Below are positions 8,698 to 18,018 of a DNA stretch of 37,882 nt, in pieces. The notes beneath the pieces are model-generated. The model saw only the letters and a list, made by a program, of their open reading frames with translations, ran no database searches and was not told the origin of the DNA. The stretch is from Bacteroidales bacterium. GTDB lineage: Bacteria > Bacteroidota > Bacteroidia > Bacteroidales > UBA12077. Location of the stretch: contig DAOUTQ010000011.1 of NCBI GenBank assembly GCA_030668615.1, forward strand, positions 1-37,882, in the 5' to 3' direction. Made by a program: the position numbers and the translations under genes. How positions within the stretch are numbered: the stretch's first letter is position 1; every line of letters begins with the position of its first letter.

Positions 8698-10254
8698 TTC
8701 TTTTAATTCATCCAGTTTATGTTGAATTCGTACTAAAGCCTCTTCGAGTGATTCGTTGGGGCTTATATAATTATAATCACCCCAGAAGTTTTGATCATAA
8801 TTAAAATCTTCGTCAATAAAAACTTTGTGTGGCGAAATTGTTTCACTTCTTTTAAATCTGGATACATCTGTTGTATCAAAATCATTGGCTGCAAATTCAA
8901 ATACTGTTTTAAAATCAGTTGAAAAAAGTTTTCGTTTATATCTTGCTTTAAACTCTAACTCTCCTCTGGTAAGGTTAATGAAATATTTATTATTAATTTT
9001 TCGATAATTTATAAAATAACGTACCGAAGCTGCTTTTACCTGGGTTCTAATACTACTCTGCACAACAAGGTCTTTACCTGCTCTTTTTAAACCTTCATCT
9101 GTTAAATTAAATCTTAATGCTAAAATAGCCAGATCCTCTGTATTTATGTAGATTGAACCTTCAAAAGCATTATTTTCTATATAAATCTTTGGTTTAAAGT
9201 AAATAACATAGGAAGGACTATTATTATAATTTACAACTTCCTTAAGGTAAAAATAATAATATTGTAACATATCGCTTCTGAGAAAATTTAATGGATTTTT
9301 AATTAAATCAAGGTATAAACTTGCAGACATTCCACCCTGTAATTTAAGAGAAATTGTATCAGCCGATGAGTAAAACTCATTCTTTCTACTTTTTAAAAGT
9401 TTGATTTGATCTGAAAAAAAACCAGAATATGGACTTTTATAGACTTTCATTACGGCTTCTGTAATAGATGTAAGTTCATTTTGTTCAGTAACCATTTCTC
9501 TATAAAACGATGTAATGTAATATGGATCATTATAATAATTCTCATCAATTTTATCCAGAGCCTCTCGTATAATTAATTCGGCATTACTCATTACGAAAAC
9601 AACTTCCTGAATTTGAAAATTATCTTCTTTTAAATAGATTATATTTTTACTATAAGAAAGTTGATTAATTGGTATGAATGCATTTCTGTAACCTATAAAA
9701 GAAACTACAATTTTATCCATAAGGTTGTCTTTATCTAGTTTAAGAACAAACTGACCTTGCTCATTAGATACTGTACCTGTACTTTTTCCAAATACAGAGA
9801 CATTGGCATATGAAAGTGCTTTTTTTGTATTTATATCTATTATAGTTCCTTTAATAATTAAAGAATTACTTTTTTCTGAAAAACTATTCAGTGACACTAA
9901 TCTATTAAAAGAATTTTTCTTGCAAATAATAATCTGTTTATCAACAATCTTACATTCAAGTGTTGTATCGTTTAATATTTCTTTGAGTATATTATGAACC
10001 GAAATATTTTCGAAGCTTCTTTTTATTTCGGTATTGGTTTTAACCAAATCTGAGTTGTAAGAAAACTCATAACCAGTAATTATTCCAATATCATTTAATA
10101 CTTCTAATAAATTAATATTTTTAGCCTTATATGATATAATACTATCAAGAGGATTATTATTTTGCGAAGAAACTTCGTTTGAAAAAAAAGAAAAACCCAT
10201 GATTATGACGGTGATAATCATGGGTTTAAATATATTTCTTAAATAGTTAATCAT
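8692..10254 (-). CDS. STN plus carboxypeptidase-regulatory-domain outer envelope protein, no TonB barrel
   Basis: 520 residues. An N-terminal membrane-spanning stretch (about 9-30) acts as signal peptide. Residues 43-112 fit the STN domain (secretin/TonB short N-terminal domain): LLEVLNDIGIITGYEFSYNS then a KIVDKQIIICKK end. Residues 132-212 fit a CarboxypepD_reg-like beta sandwich (GTIIDINTKKALSYANVSV, GTVSNEQGQFVLKL). The remaining 300 residues form a beta-rich region (IIREALDKIDENYYNDPYYI, FYREMVTEQNEL) common in Bacteroidota regulatory-domain proteins. A TonB-dependent receptor would need about 600 more residues, so no transport barrel is present. It is the last gene of a sigma-FecR unit, 43 bp after FecR. 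In known systems the STN domain of the receptor contacts FecR; here this protein could do that job without transport (inference). Confidence 0.8.
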   Translation of the reverse strand: MINYLRNIFKPMIITVIIMGFSFFSNEVSSQNNNPLDSIISYKAKNINLLEVLNDIGIITGYEFSYNSDLVKTNTEIKRSFENISVHNILKEILNDTTLECKIVDKQIIICKKNSFNRLVSLNSFSEKSNSLIIKGTIIDINTKKALSYANVSVFGKSTGTVSNEQGQFVLKLDKDNLMDKIVVSFIGYRNAFIPINQLSYSKNIIYLKEDNFQIQEVVFVMSNAELIIREALDKIDENYYNDPYYITSFYREMVTEQNELTSITEAVMKVYKSPYSGFFSDQIKLLKSRKNEFYSSADTISLKLQGGMSASLYLDLIKNPLNFLRSDMLQYYYFYLKEVVNYNNSPSYVIYFKPKIYIENNAFEGSIYINTEDLAILALRFNLTDEGLKRAGKDLVVQSSIRTQVKAASVRYFINYRKINNKYFINLTRGELEFKARYKRKLFSTDFKTVFEFAANDFDTTDVSRFKRSETISPHKVFIDEDFNYDQNFWGDYNYISPNESLEEALVRIQHKLDELKEE

Positions 10255-10297
10255 AGAGTAATTTTATATAATCGTTAAAATACTGATTATTTTTAAA

Positions 10298-11326
10298 TTA
10301 ACTATCCTGTTTTATCAAATATATTTTGTCGTTTTTATATTCTACTTTTAAATCAAATGTTACACATATTACATTTAGTACAGAGTTAATTTCTTGATTC
10401 ACAAAGGTAGATGTGTATTTTAAATTTAATACTTGCTGATTTTCGCAGATAATACTTGTATTGTACACCGTATTTAAAATATGAATAACATCAGATATTT
10501 TGTCTTCACGAAATATAATTTCACGCGTTTTCCAAGCAATTATATTATTATTCGTATTAATTGTCTTTTCTAACTTGTTTTTTGTTAATACTCCTACATT
10601 ACCTGGTTTAATAAGCAGTTTCTCACCACCGTTATTTTTACGTTTTAATTCAACCAATCCTGTTTCAACAAAAACTTCTACATTACTTTCTGATATTCTT
10701 GTATTTACATTAAAAGATGCGCCTAATACTCTAACTTCAGCGTTATCAGTTTCAATAACAAAAGGTTTTTCAGGGTTTTTAGTAACGTTAAAGAAACCTT
10801 CTCCAGTAAGCTTTACTTTTCTCTCAGTACCAGTAAATTCTTCCGGATATTGCAGTTTGCTTTCTGCATTCAGAGAAACAACAGAACCGTCGGGTAATGT
10901 TATTTGTTTATTAATTTCATTTTTAGCAGTTATTTCGGTTATGTTATAGTAACCATTCTTTAAGCTCGTGTAATATTTTGTTGTAAAAAATCCAACACTT
11001 ACTAAAAGAATTATAGCTGCAGCATATTTTAGTAAGAAAGGAAACTGTAATTTCCTCACTTTACGCTCTTCTTTTAATGGCAGAGCCTGCTCATCTTCCT
11101 GTATTCTGCCTTTTAACTTCTCCCAAGCCGAATCTACATTAATTTTATTCATCGATTTATTTATATTTATAATTTTAAGATCTTGTTTTGCCTGATTAAA
11201 TAATAATTTATTTTCCTCACTTTCATTTATCCAATTAAATAAATAATCTATTTCATCTTTATCGCATTCATTTGTAAGATACTTTGCGATAAGGTCCCAA
11301 TATTTATTATTTATGTTTGCTTCCAT
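10298..11326 (-). CDS. FecR-family anti-sigma factor with DUF4974 domain
   Basis: 342 residues, single-pass inner-membrane protein. Residues 1-90 are the cytoplasmic sigma-binding part (WDLIAKYLTNECDKDEIDYL, then an INVDSAWEKLKGRI-type motif), about 97-116 span the membrane (KYAAAIILLVSVGFF), and the periplasmic part contains the FecR domain (about 130-235: ITLPDGSVVSLNAESKLQYP, GEGFFNV, VRVLGASFNVN) followed by DUF4974 (about 265-335: IIFREDKISDVIHILNTVYN, IYLIKQ end). It keeps the upstream ECF sigma factor inactive until a signal arrives. It lies 22 bp after the sigma gene and 43 bp before the STN protein, a clear three-gene operon. The assignment is firm. Confidence 0.93.
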   Translation of the reverse strand: MEANINNKYWDLIAKYLTNECDKDEIDYLFNWINESEENKLLFNQAKQDLKIININKSMNKINVDSAWEKLKGRIQEDEQALPLKEERKVRKLQFPFLLKYAAAIILLVSVGFFTTKYYTSLKNGYYNITEITAKNEINKQITLPDGSVVSLNAESKLQYPEEFTGTERKVKLTGEGFFNVTKNPEKPFVIETDNAEVRVLGASFNVNTRISESNVEVFVETGLVELKRKNNGGEKLLIKPGNVGVLTKNKLEKTINTNNNIIAWKTREIIFREDKISDVIHILNTVYNTSIICENQQVLNLKYTSTFVNQEINSVLNVICVTFDLKVEYKNDKIYLIKQDS

Positions 11327-11348
11327 AGTTTTCCCCTTTTACATTGAA

Positions 11349-11900
11349 CTATACAGCTTCTGCGTATTCTTTCAGATTAGATCTGAATTGTTTTAGCGCC
11401 TTTCCCATATTTGCTTCAACTGTCTTTATTGATATAGACAACTTATCAGCAATTTCATGATATTTAAGACCTTCATATCTGCTCATTTTGAATATTTTTC
11501 GGCATCGGTCAGGTAATGAGTTTAAGGTCTTATTAATTACTTTAGAGAGTTCTTTTGCATTTAATTCATCAACCGGATTAACGCTATCATTAACATAATG
11601 AGATTTATAATAGTTTTCATATTTAATGTCCAGATTACGCTTTCGTATTTCCTGCAAACAATTATTTTTAACAGCAGTATATAAATATGCTTTTAAAGAA
11701 GTTTTAATATTTAAAGTCTTTTTATTTTTCCATATATTATAAAAAGTATCTTGTATTATCTCTTCAGCTTGCTCTAAATTCTTGAGATATACCATAGCAA
11801 ACTGGCATAGCTTTTCATAATAATCCTTAAAAAGAACTTCAAATTGCCGAATATCACCTCTATTAATATTCACTATTATTTTTTTATTTTCAGAATTCAT
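11349..11900 (-). CDS. ECF-type RNA polymerase sigma factor (sigma-70 family)
   Basis: A 183-residue ECF sigma factor. Region 2 is seen in the segment IRQFEVLFKDYYEKLCQFA and AEEIIQDTFYNIWKN; region 4 helix-turn-helix in SLPDRCRKIFKMSRYEGLKY and IADKLSISIKTVEANMGKAL. This is the FecI-like group that pairs with FecR in Bacteroidota. I start at the ATG at 11900; the frame also reads back to a TTG at 11912, which is less likely. It is first in an operon with the FecR anti-sigma and the STN protein. Usually such pairs drive SusC/SusD genes, but none are in this window. Confidence 0.93.
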   Translation of the reverse strand: MNSENKKIIVNINRGDIRQFEVLFKDYYEKLCQFAMVYLKNLEQAEEIIQDTFYNIWKNKKTLNIKTSLKAYLYTAVKNNCLQEIRKRNLDIKYENYYKSHYVNDSVNPVDELNAKELSKVINKTLNSLPDRCRKIFKMSRYEGLKYHEIADKLSISIKTVEANMGKALKQFRSNLKEYAEAV

Positions 11901-11964
11901 GAATTTTTGCAATCATTTATCATTAAAAATAAAATAATATTATCGTTTATACAAAGCTCACTTT

Positions 11965-12003
11965 AAAAACTTATGGTCAGTTACTTTCTTACTGACCATA
12001 AGT
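11965..12003 (-). terminator. Intrinsic terminator downstream of the AEC transporter
   Basis: A 13-bp perfect stem (11969-11981 with 11991-12003), 9-nt loop. Read on the minus strand, the stem is followed by TTTTT. It separates the AEC transporter transcript from the sigma-factor operon on the same strand. Confidence 0.8.
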
Positions 12004-12123
12004 ACCTGTAAATCACTCTGATTAAGAACTAACCTCACCCTAAAATCAAAAAACTTAATCGCTTTTCAATTACATGATAATAAACTTAGATTTTACCCTA
12101 CGTTTTTTGTAAATAATTTTGTT

Positions 12124-13077
12124 TTAGAAAATATTTATTAAAAAATATAAAAAAGGCAATGTTGCCAAGGATAGTACGGTAGAAAGAAATAAATTTTCAG
12201 TTGCATGTATATCATCACTTCCGAATCTTTTTGCTAATACAACAACCATTGCCATACAAGGCATTGCAGTTTGCATTACAACCACTGTTTTAGCAATATT
12301 TCCGATATGAATGCCAAAAACAAGTGAGACTGCATTTATCAACAATAACAAAACAAATGGAACCAAAAGCATTTTATTAAAAATCAACATATAAATTTCT
12401 GGCTTTTTAAATGCTGTAATCATAGGATTTCTGGCTAATACAGCTCCAATATATAGCATAGCAAGGTAAATTGTTGTTTTCCCAAGCCCCGATATTGGAT
12501 TGTAAATGTATTCAGGAAATCTAATCCCAAAGGCAAGCATTAATATACCAATTGCAAACGAAATTGTATTTGGATTAACAAGATGTTTAAGACTTTCTCT
12601 GAATTTAAGGTTTCCGGTATTATTAAATTCAAATACTCCTACGGTCCAAATATAAATATCTTGTGTTAAATGAAAAATTACGGCATATAATAAACCTTCT
12701 CCACCTGGAAATAATGCAGAAAATAAAGGATAACCAAGAAAAGCAACATTTCCTAACATAGTATGTATTACATGAATATTCCCTTTTTTACCATCAATGC
12801 CAATTAATTTACGTGAGAGCTTTCCTGTAATATACAGTAGAAGTATTCCAACATGAGATGCAATAAAAACAAGCATGCTATTGAATAATATTTCACGGTT
12901 TAGTTCAACATGTGAAACAGAAGAAATAATTAACGCAGGAAGTGTAATGTTAAAAACTATAACGGCTATACTATTTTTAATTTCCTCGGTAATTACCTTT
13001 AATTTAGTAGCTATGACTCCTATCAGAGCTAAAAAACCGAGAATTAATATTTGATGGATAATAATTGAAAAATTCAT
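12124..13077 (-). CDS. AEC-family transporter (auxin efflux carrier-like permease)
   Basis: 317 residues with about ten hydrophobic segments over the whole length, ending LPFLYFLINIF, typical of the AEC (membrane transport protein) family. Characteristic segments are NITLPALIISSVSH near the N-terminus, GNVAFLGYPL and the C-terminal half TAMPCMAMVVVLAKRFGSD. Bacterial members move small organic acids such as malate or malonate across the inner membrane; the substrate here cannot be read from sequence. Length is normal. It appears monocistronic, with a terminator about 120 bp after the stop. Start ATG at 13077. Confidence 0.88.
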   Translation of the reverse strand: MNFSIIIHQILILGFLALIGVIATKLKVITEEIKNSIAVIVFNITLPALIISSVSHVELNREILFNSMLVFIASHVGILLLYITGKLSRKLIGIDGKKGNIHVIHTMLGNVAFLGYPLFSALFPGGEGLLYAVIFHLTQDIYIWTVGVFEFNNTGNLKFRESLKHLVNPNTISFAIGILMLAFGIRFPEYIYNPISGLGKTTIYLAMLYIGAVLARNPMITAFKKPEIYMLIFNKMLLVPFVLLLLINAVSLVFGIHIGNIAKTVVVMQTAMPCMAMVVVLAKRFGSDDIHATENLFLSTVLSLATLPFLYFLINIF

Positions 13078-13241
13078 TAATCTTAATTATTTTTTTAACA
13101 AACAAAGCTAGTAATTTACTTGGACAAAAGAATAGTCATTAGGTTTACTTAATAAAATCTAATTTAATATATAAATGGCTTACAGGTGATATTGTAGCAT
13201 AACACAATATTATAATAGACTTATACCTTATTGATTTATTT

Positions 13242-16200
13242 TTAAAAAAAAGAATTTAATATTGATAATAAATCAGATCGTAAAAAAGGCTTTGAAAGAT
13301 AATCATCACAGCCTGATTCGAAAGCTTTATTTTTATCATCGTTCATTGCAAAAGCTGTAACTGCAATGATTGGAATCTCAGGGAAAGATTTTTTAATTTT
13401 ACTGGTAGCTTCCAAACCATCCATTACAGGTAATTTAATATCCATGAGTATTAAATCAGGTTTTTGTTGATTACAATACTCTATTACTTCTTTACCGTTA
13501 TTTGCTCTTTTAATAGATATTCTGGTTTTTTCCAGAAATTTACATATCAGGTTATAATTACTATCTTCATCTTCTGCTATTATAATATTATAACCTGACC
13601 AATTGTGTTTTTGATCTGTTTTTACCGTAATATGATTTGAGTCTATGTTTTGAGTTGTACCTGAATTTGAAATAGTGAAATAAAAAGTTGATCCTTTTTT
13701 ATATTCAGATTCTAACCAAATATCACCACCAAGCATTTGAGCGAGGCTTTTGCATATTGTTAATCCTAAGCCTGCTCCACCATATATTTTTCTTCTATCT
13801 CCTTGAATTTTATAAAATCTGTTAAAAATTTGTTTCTGTTCACTTAAAGATAATCCAATGCCTGAATCTTCTACAAAAAATTTAATTTTTTGATTATTCA
13901 ATATATAACCAAACTTAATATATCCTTCATCAGTAAATTTTAAAGCATTATCAATTATATTCGTTAATATTTGCCTAAAACGGGTTTCATCGGTGTAAAC
14001 TATAAGATTATTTTTACGATTTGGTTTAATAATACTTATATCTATATTTTCTTTATTTAACTCTTTTCTTTTTTCCAGAAATAACTGGTATAGTTCATTC
14101 AATATTTCATCAATATCACATTCATTTTTTCGTATAGTTAGTTGTTTTGATTCTATCTTAGCTATATCTAAAATATCATCAATCAGACGCAAAAGTATTT
14201 TACTATTATTTTCAACATGTTTTATAAATGTCTTTTTTTCATTCTCATCAATTTCCTGATCGTCTAATAATCCTGAGAAACCTATAATTGCATTCATAGG
14301 AGTTCTTATTTCATGTGACATATTTGTAAGGAAAGCACTTTTTAATTTATCAGATTCTTCAGCTTTTTCTTTTGCAATTTTAAGATCGGCTGTACGCTCC
14401 ATAACAAGTTTTTCCAGGTGATTTCGATGTTGCTCTAATTCAATATTTTGTTGATTGACTTTAAATGTTCGCTCTTTAACTATTTTTTCAAGTTTTTTAT
14501 TTAGATTTTTTAGTCTTCTTGTAAAGAGCCTTACGGTAATAATTATAAGTAAAATTAATGTAGTTACATATGTAAAATACGCATACAGAGTTCTGTGCCA
14601 AGGTGTTAAAATAATAAATTTGTAGTTAGCTTCATTGCTAATATTGCCATACGTATTAATTGCCCGCACCCTGAAAATATATTGCCCATGCTGCAAATGA
14701 TTATATTCTTTATATTTTTTATCGGTAAAAGAAGACCATTCTTTATCAAATCCTTCAAGGAAATACTGATAGTTAAGATTGTCTTTATTACTGAAATCAG
14801 GAGTTGAATAATTAAAGGCTATATAATTTTCTTTACATTCAATTTTAGGTGTTCTTTTCTGTTTATTTTGATTAGATGTTCCATAATAAATAATAGAATC
14901 CTGTTTAATGGTTACTTTTCTAATTAAGGCATGGTATTTTAGGTTGTAATTTTTTATATCTTTTTGGCTGTCATACCTGAAAAGCAGTTCTGTTCCTCCA
15001 AACCATGTAATATTATTTGTATCGGAATATATTGCATAAATGGTCATTTCAGGTAATCGCCTAAAAGGCATGTCATACCATTTTGGATTAGAATCAAAAT
15101 CTTTTAAATATCCTATTGACTGGTAATTGGCTGTATTATTTGATATCCAGAGATTATGGTTATTATCTTCATGAAATATATTACCAGGAAGGTATATGCT
15201 CCGGGATGTGTCTTTAATAAAATTATTAGTATTGGCATTATAAGAATAAATACTTTGATTATCAGCAAATAACACTTTCTTATAACACTCAATTATTTTA
15301 ATATTATTATGATTTGGATCACTTTCGTCCAAATCGTATTTTATAGTTTTTGTAGAGTGGAGATTGTTTGGGTTTCCAAAAACTATGTGATAAACTCCAT
15401 CAAATTCACCACCTACCCATAATGATCCATCTTTATCTTCAACAATACTTCTTACATATTTATTTACATCAAAAACGATTCCTTTATTTTGCCATTTACC
15501 ATTTACATAATCCAGTATAACTATCTTTGTTTCTGTTGCAACATAAATTCTTCCTTTGTTTTTTTTCGATACATAAATGTTTATACAGTTCCATAATTTC
15601 TCAATTAACCGTGCTTTATTGTTAGTTATTTCATAAATACCAGAGTTAGTACCTGCCAATAAAGTAGATTTGTCTTTATCAGGATATTTGAAGTTAACTA
15701 ATTTCCAGGTATTTTCAGTCATTCCGAAACATTGGATAAATTGATTATCTTCAAGATAATAAGTACCAGTTAATGTAGCAACATAAAGAGTTCTATTATA
15801 TTTTAAAATGGATGTAATGGTTCCTTTTAAGCCTTTTAATTCATTATATGTAGAAATGGGATGATTGATTTCAATCATTGAGATGCCATTACCTAAACCA
15901 AGCCATAAATTTGATTGATTATCGCAATATGCAGAATAAATTACGTCATCTGTAATACCTGAACCTTTATCAAGTTTTTTTATTAATTTGCCTTCTTTGT
16001 TTATTATTACAACTCCTCCCCGTAATGTGCCATAAGCAATCATATTACTGTTTAAGGGAGTACTACAATAAACAAGATTCTTTTTGAGAAATTCATCAGC
16101 TTCAGTTCTAAATTTGGAATATCCATTAATAGAATCGTAAAAAATAAGTCCCTGGTTACGGGTCGTAATTAAAATTCTTTCCGGATTGTATTGAATAACA

Positions 16201-16835
16201 GAATATACTCTGTCGTTTTTAAAACGATCACCACCAGGGAGTAATTCCATATTTTGATCATCATTTAAAAACATAAGACCCTGACCAATACTATGCACAA
16301 ACAATCTGTTATTTGCCATAAATGCATTTGAGAAAGGTGTTGTTTGGGGTTTCCAAATTTTTACATTCTGGTTATTGGCTAAAAAAATGATGTTATGTGT
16401 AAAATAATAAGTCCCGTCAGGAGTACTAAATGTAACCCATACATCCGAAAAATTTCTGTGCGTAGAGTCTATTCGGTTTAAATATGATTTATAAACTAAC
16501 CGGCCAATACTATCAGCTTCAAGATATCCAATTTCTCCAATTCCCCCTACATAAATTCTGTCATTTTTATCAATTGCTAATGAGCGTACAAGAGATTGAT
16601 TAGGTAATACAATAAATCTGAAGTCTTCACCATCATATTCCATAACTCCATTACCATTACCAAAATACATAACATTTCGTCTGTCCTGTACTATTGCCCA
16701 GTTTTGTTCCGCACCCTTATAATCTTTAGGAGTAAAATTTCTAATAAAAGGGTTTCCTTCTTTTACCTGTGGTTGAGCAAACAGGTTTAATGTTTGTACT
16801 AACAATAAAGATATTGAGATGATAAACGGTTTCAT
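13242..16835 (-). CDS. Hybrid sensor histidine kinase with two-component-regulator propeller (HTCS-like without AraC output)
   Basis: 1197 residues. Signal peptide (1-20, ends LNLFAQ), then a periplasmic sensor of repeated ~45-residue blades (two-component regulator propeller; e.g. WAIVQDRRNVMYFGNGNGV, NQSNLWLGLGNGISMI, DGSLWVGGEFDGVYHI) and a Y_Y_Y domain near 690-760 (NYQYFLEGFDKEWSSF, GQYIFRVRA). One membrane segment lies near 768-790, then a coiled coil, HisKA with phospho-acceptor H841 (SHEIRTPMN), HATPase (DNALKFTDEG, GAGLGLTICKSLAQML), and a receiver with D1132 (LILMDIKLPVMDG). Classical HTCS proteins end in an AraC-type DNA-binding domain; this one stops after the receiver, so it needs an external phosphotransfer or output partner that is not in the window. 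Domain calls are firm; the ligand is unknown. Confidence 0.93.
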   Translation of the reverse strand: MKPFIISISLLLVQTLNLFAQPQVKEGNPFIRNFTPKDYKGAEQNWAIVQDRRNVMYFGNGNGVMEYDGEDFRFIVLPNQSLVRSLAIDKNDRIYVGGIGEIGYLEADSIGRLVYKSYLNRIDSTHRNFSDVWVTFSTPDGTYYFTHNIIFLANNQNVKIWKPQTTPFSNAFMANNRLFVHSIGQGLMFLNDDQNMELLPGGDRFKNDRVYSVIQYNPERILITTRNQGLIFYDSINGYSKFRTEADEFLKKNLVYCSTPLNSNMIAYGTLRGGVVIINKEGKLIKKLDKGSGITDDVIYSAYCDNQSNLWLGLGNGISMIEINHPISTYNELKGLKGTITSILKYNRTLYVATLTGTYYLEDNQFIQCFGMTENTWKLVNFKYPDKDKSTLLAGTNSGIYEITNNKARLIEKLWNCINIYVSKKNKGRIYVATETKIVILDYVNGKWQNKGIVFDVNKYVRSIVEDKDGSLWVGGEFDGVYHIVFGNPNNLHSTKTIKYDLDESDPNHNNIKIIECYKKVLFADNQSIYSYNANTNNFIKDTSRSIYLPGNIFHEDNNHNLWISNNTANYQSIGYLKDFDSNPKWYDMPFRRLPEMTIYAIYSDTNNITWFGGTELLFRYDSQKDIKNYNLKYHALIRKVTIKQDSIIYYGTSNQNKQKRTPKIECKENYIAFNYSTPDFSNKDNLNYQYFLEGFDKEWSSFTDKKYKEYNHLQHGQYIFRVRAINTYGNISNEANYKFIILTPWHRTLYAYFTYVTTLILLIIITVRLFTRRLKNLNKKLEKIVKERTFKVNQQNIELEQHRNHLEKLVMERTADLKIAKEKAEESDKLKSAFLTNMSHEIRTPMNAIIGFSGLLDDQEIDENEKKTFIKHVENNSKILLRLIDDILDIAKIESKQLTIRKNECDIDEILNELYQLFLEKRKELNKENIDISIIKPNRKNNLIVYTDETRFRQILTNIIDNALKFTDEGYIKFGYILNNQKIKFFVEDSGIGLSLSEQKQIFNRFYKIQGDRRKIYGGAGLGLTICKSLAQMLGGDIWLESEYKKGSTFYFTISNSGTTQNIDSNHITVKTDQKHNWSGYNIIIAEDEDSNYNLICKFLEKTRISIKRANNGKEVIEYCNQQKPDLILMDIKLPVMDGLEATSKIKKSFPEIPIIAVTAFAMNDDKNKAFESGCDDYLSKPFLRSDLLSILNSFF

Positions 16836-17218
16836 TAATACTGTATTTTAAAATTAGAATGAAAGAAGTGTAAATTTTCATCTAATTTATAAATTTTTTA
16901 TTATACATGACCTAAATAGACTTAAATATTTTGTTTAAATCTATTTTTAAATAAATGATTATTATGAGCTTTTATTGTAGTTTTAAATAGCTTTAAAAGC
17001 GTTTTATTTTAGTCGCCTTTATCTAACAATATTCCAGATAAATTTTTATTCGTTTACAGATTAAGTGATTAGCCGTGCCACGATTTACTTATACAGATGA
17101 CAGTAAATTTTAATTACTTGCTTGCTGAAAGCAGGATTTACAGATTTAAGGGAGTAATGAAATGGTTCTGTTTTCTTTGTAATTGCCTATATCGTTCTTA
17201 CTTATAAACGACTTATGT
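16836..17218. other. Intergenic region, no gene seen
   Basis: About 380 bases between the DUF4130 gene and the hybrid kinase, both minus strand. It must contain the kinase promoter, but I find no convincing TAnnTTTG box, no strong terminator after the repair pair's neighbour, and no ORF or RNA gene. Confidence 0.5.
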
Positions 17219-18007
17219 TTAGTTTAATTCGTATTTCATTTTAAAATCCTTTTCAGGAAGGAATTTCCAGAATCTTTTTGGTAAAAACTGCATGTGAACC
17301 TTCATGTTCTTACGTTCCTTAATATTTATTGTGTCGTAGTAACTTTTCCAGAGTTTCTGAAATAATTTCTCACTTACATGCAAAACATCATCGTTTACCT
17401 TTCCGCTTGTAAAATCAACTTTTTGTTTTCCAATTGTAATTTCTCTTACATTTTCAAGATCGTAGTAATATCCAAATTTACGACGAGTATCAAAAATAAC
17501 CCATTTCTGATCAGCGAATCGATTTCTGAAATGGTTTACTGTAAGGGGAATTACGTTATATTTTGGGTCAAATGATGCATAGTAGATATTATCAACAGTT
17601 TTTTGAAATCGCACAAACATCAATATTCTTTGCGCTTCTCTGCCCACCTTCATTTGCATATTGTTAAGTTTTATTACTGAATCTTCGCTGAAATTAACTT
17701 CAACATTATAAGGTGTTTCCAGAATTAACTTAATGTAATTGTGTATAACAATTTCTATATCAGACATTTCTGATAAATAAGCCTTAAAAATTCTTTGACA
17801 ATTCTGCTCGTTTGATTTTTCTTTTACCTTATTCCAGATTGTTTCGAACCTTTCATAATTCGTTGATATATAATGTTTTGTTGCAAATAAATCATCCTGG
17901 AAAGCTTTTGTACTTATAATTTTGTCAGGTGTAATATTCGATTCTAAAGCATCGTGTATGGCAGTAATTAAGCCTTCGAAAGTGTGATCGTAAATAAAAA
18001 TATTCAT
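17219..18007 (-). CDS. TIGR03915/DUF4130-type putative DNA repair protein, partner of the radical SAM protein
   Basis: 262 residues, cytoplasmic. It matches the family that always accompanies the TIGR03916 radical SAM protein: start MNIFIYDHTFEGLITAIHDA, central FVRFQKTVDNIYYASFDPKY, then HFRNRFADQKWVIFDTRRKF and YYDLENVREI, ending with WKSYYDTINIKERKNMKVHM and LPKRFWKFLPE. In some genomes this protein is fused to a uracil-DNA-glycosylase-like domain, the reason a repair or DNA-modification role is proposed; the fusion part is absent here. The biochemical reaction is unknown. It follows the radical SAM gene by 11 bp on the same strand, so the two are co-transcribed. Confidence 0.9.
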   Translation of the reverse strand: MNIFIYDHTFEGLITAIHDALESNITPDKIISTKAFQDDLFATKHYISTNYERFETIWNKVKEKSNEQNCQRIFKAYLSEMSDIEIVIHNYIKLILETPYNVEVNFSEDSVIKLNNMQMKVGREAQRILMFVRFQKTVDNIYYASFDPKYNVIPLTVNHFRNRFADQKWVIFDTRRKFGYYYDLENVREITIGKQKVDFTSGKVNDDVLHVSEKLFQKLWKSYYDTINIKERKNMKVHMQFLPKRFWKFLPEKDFKMKYELN

Positions 18008-18018
18008 AATACAATGGT

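Noticed and set aside
10500-10949. 149-codon open frame on the plus strand opposite the FecR gene
   Set aside because: It is antisense to a well supported FecR protein and its translation shows no domain; a shadow frame.
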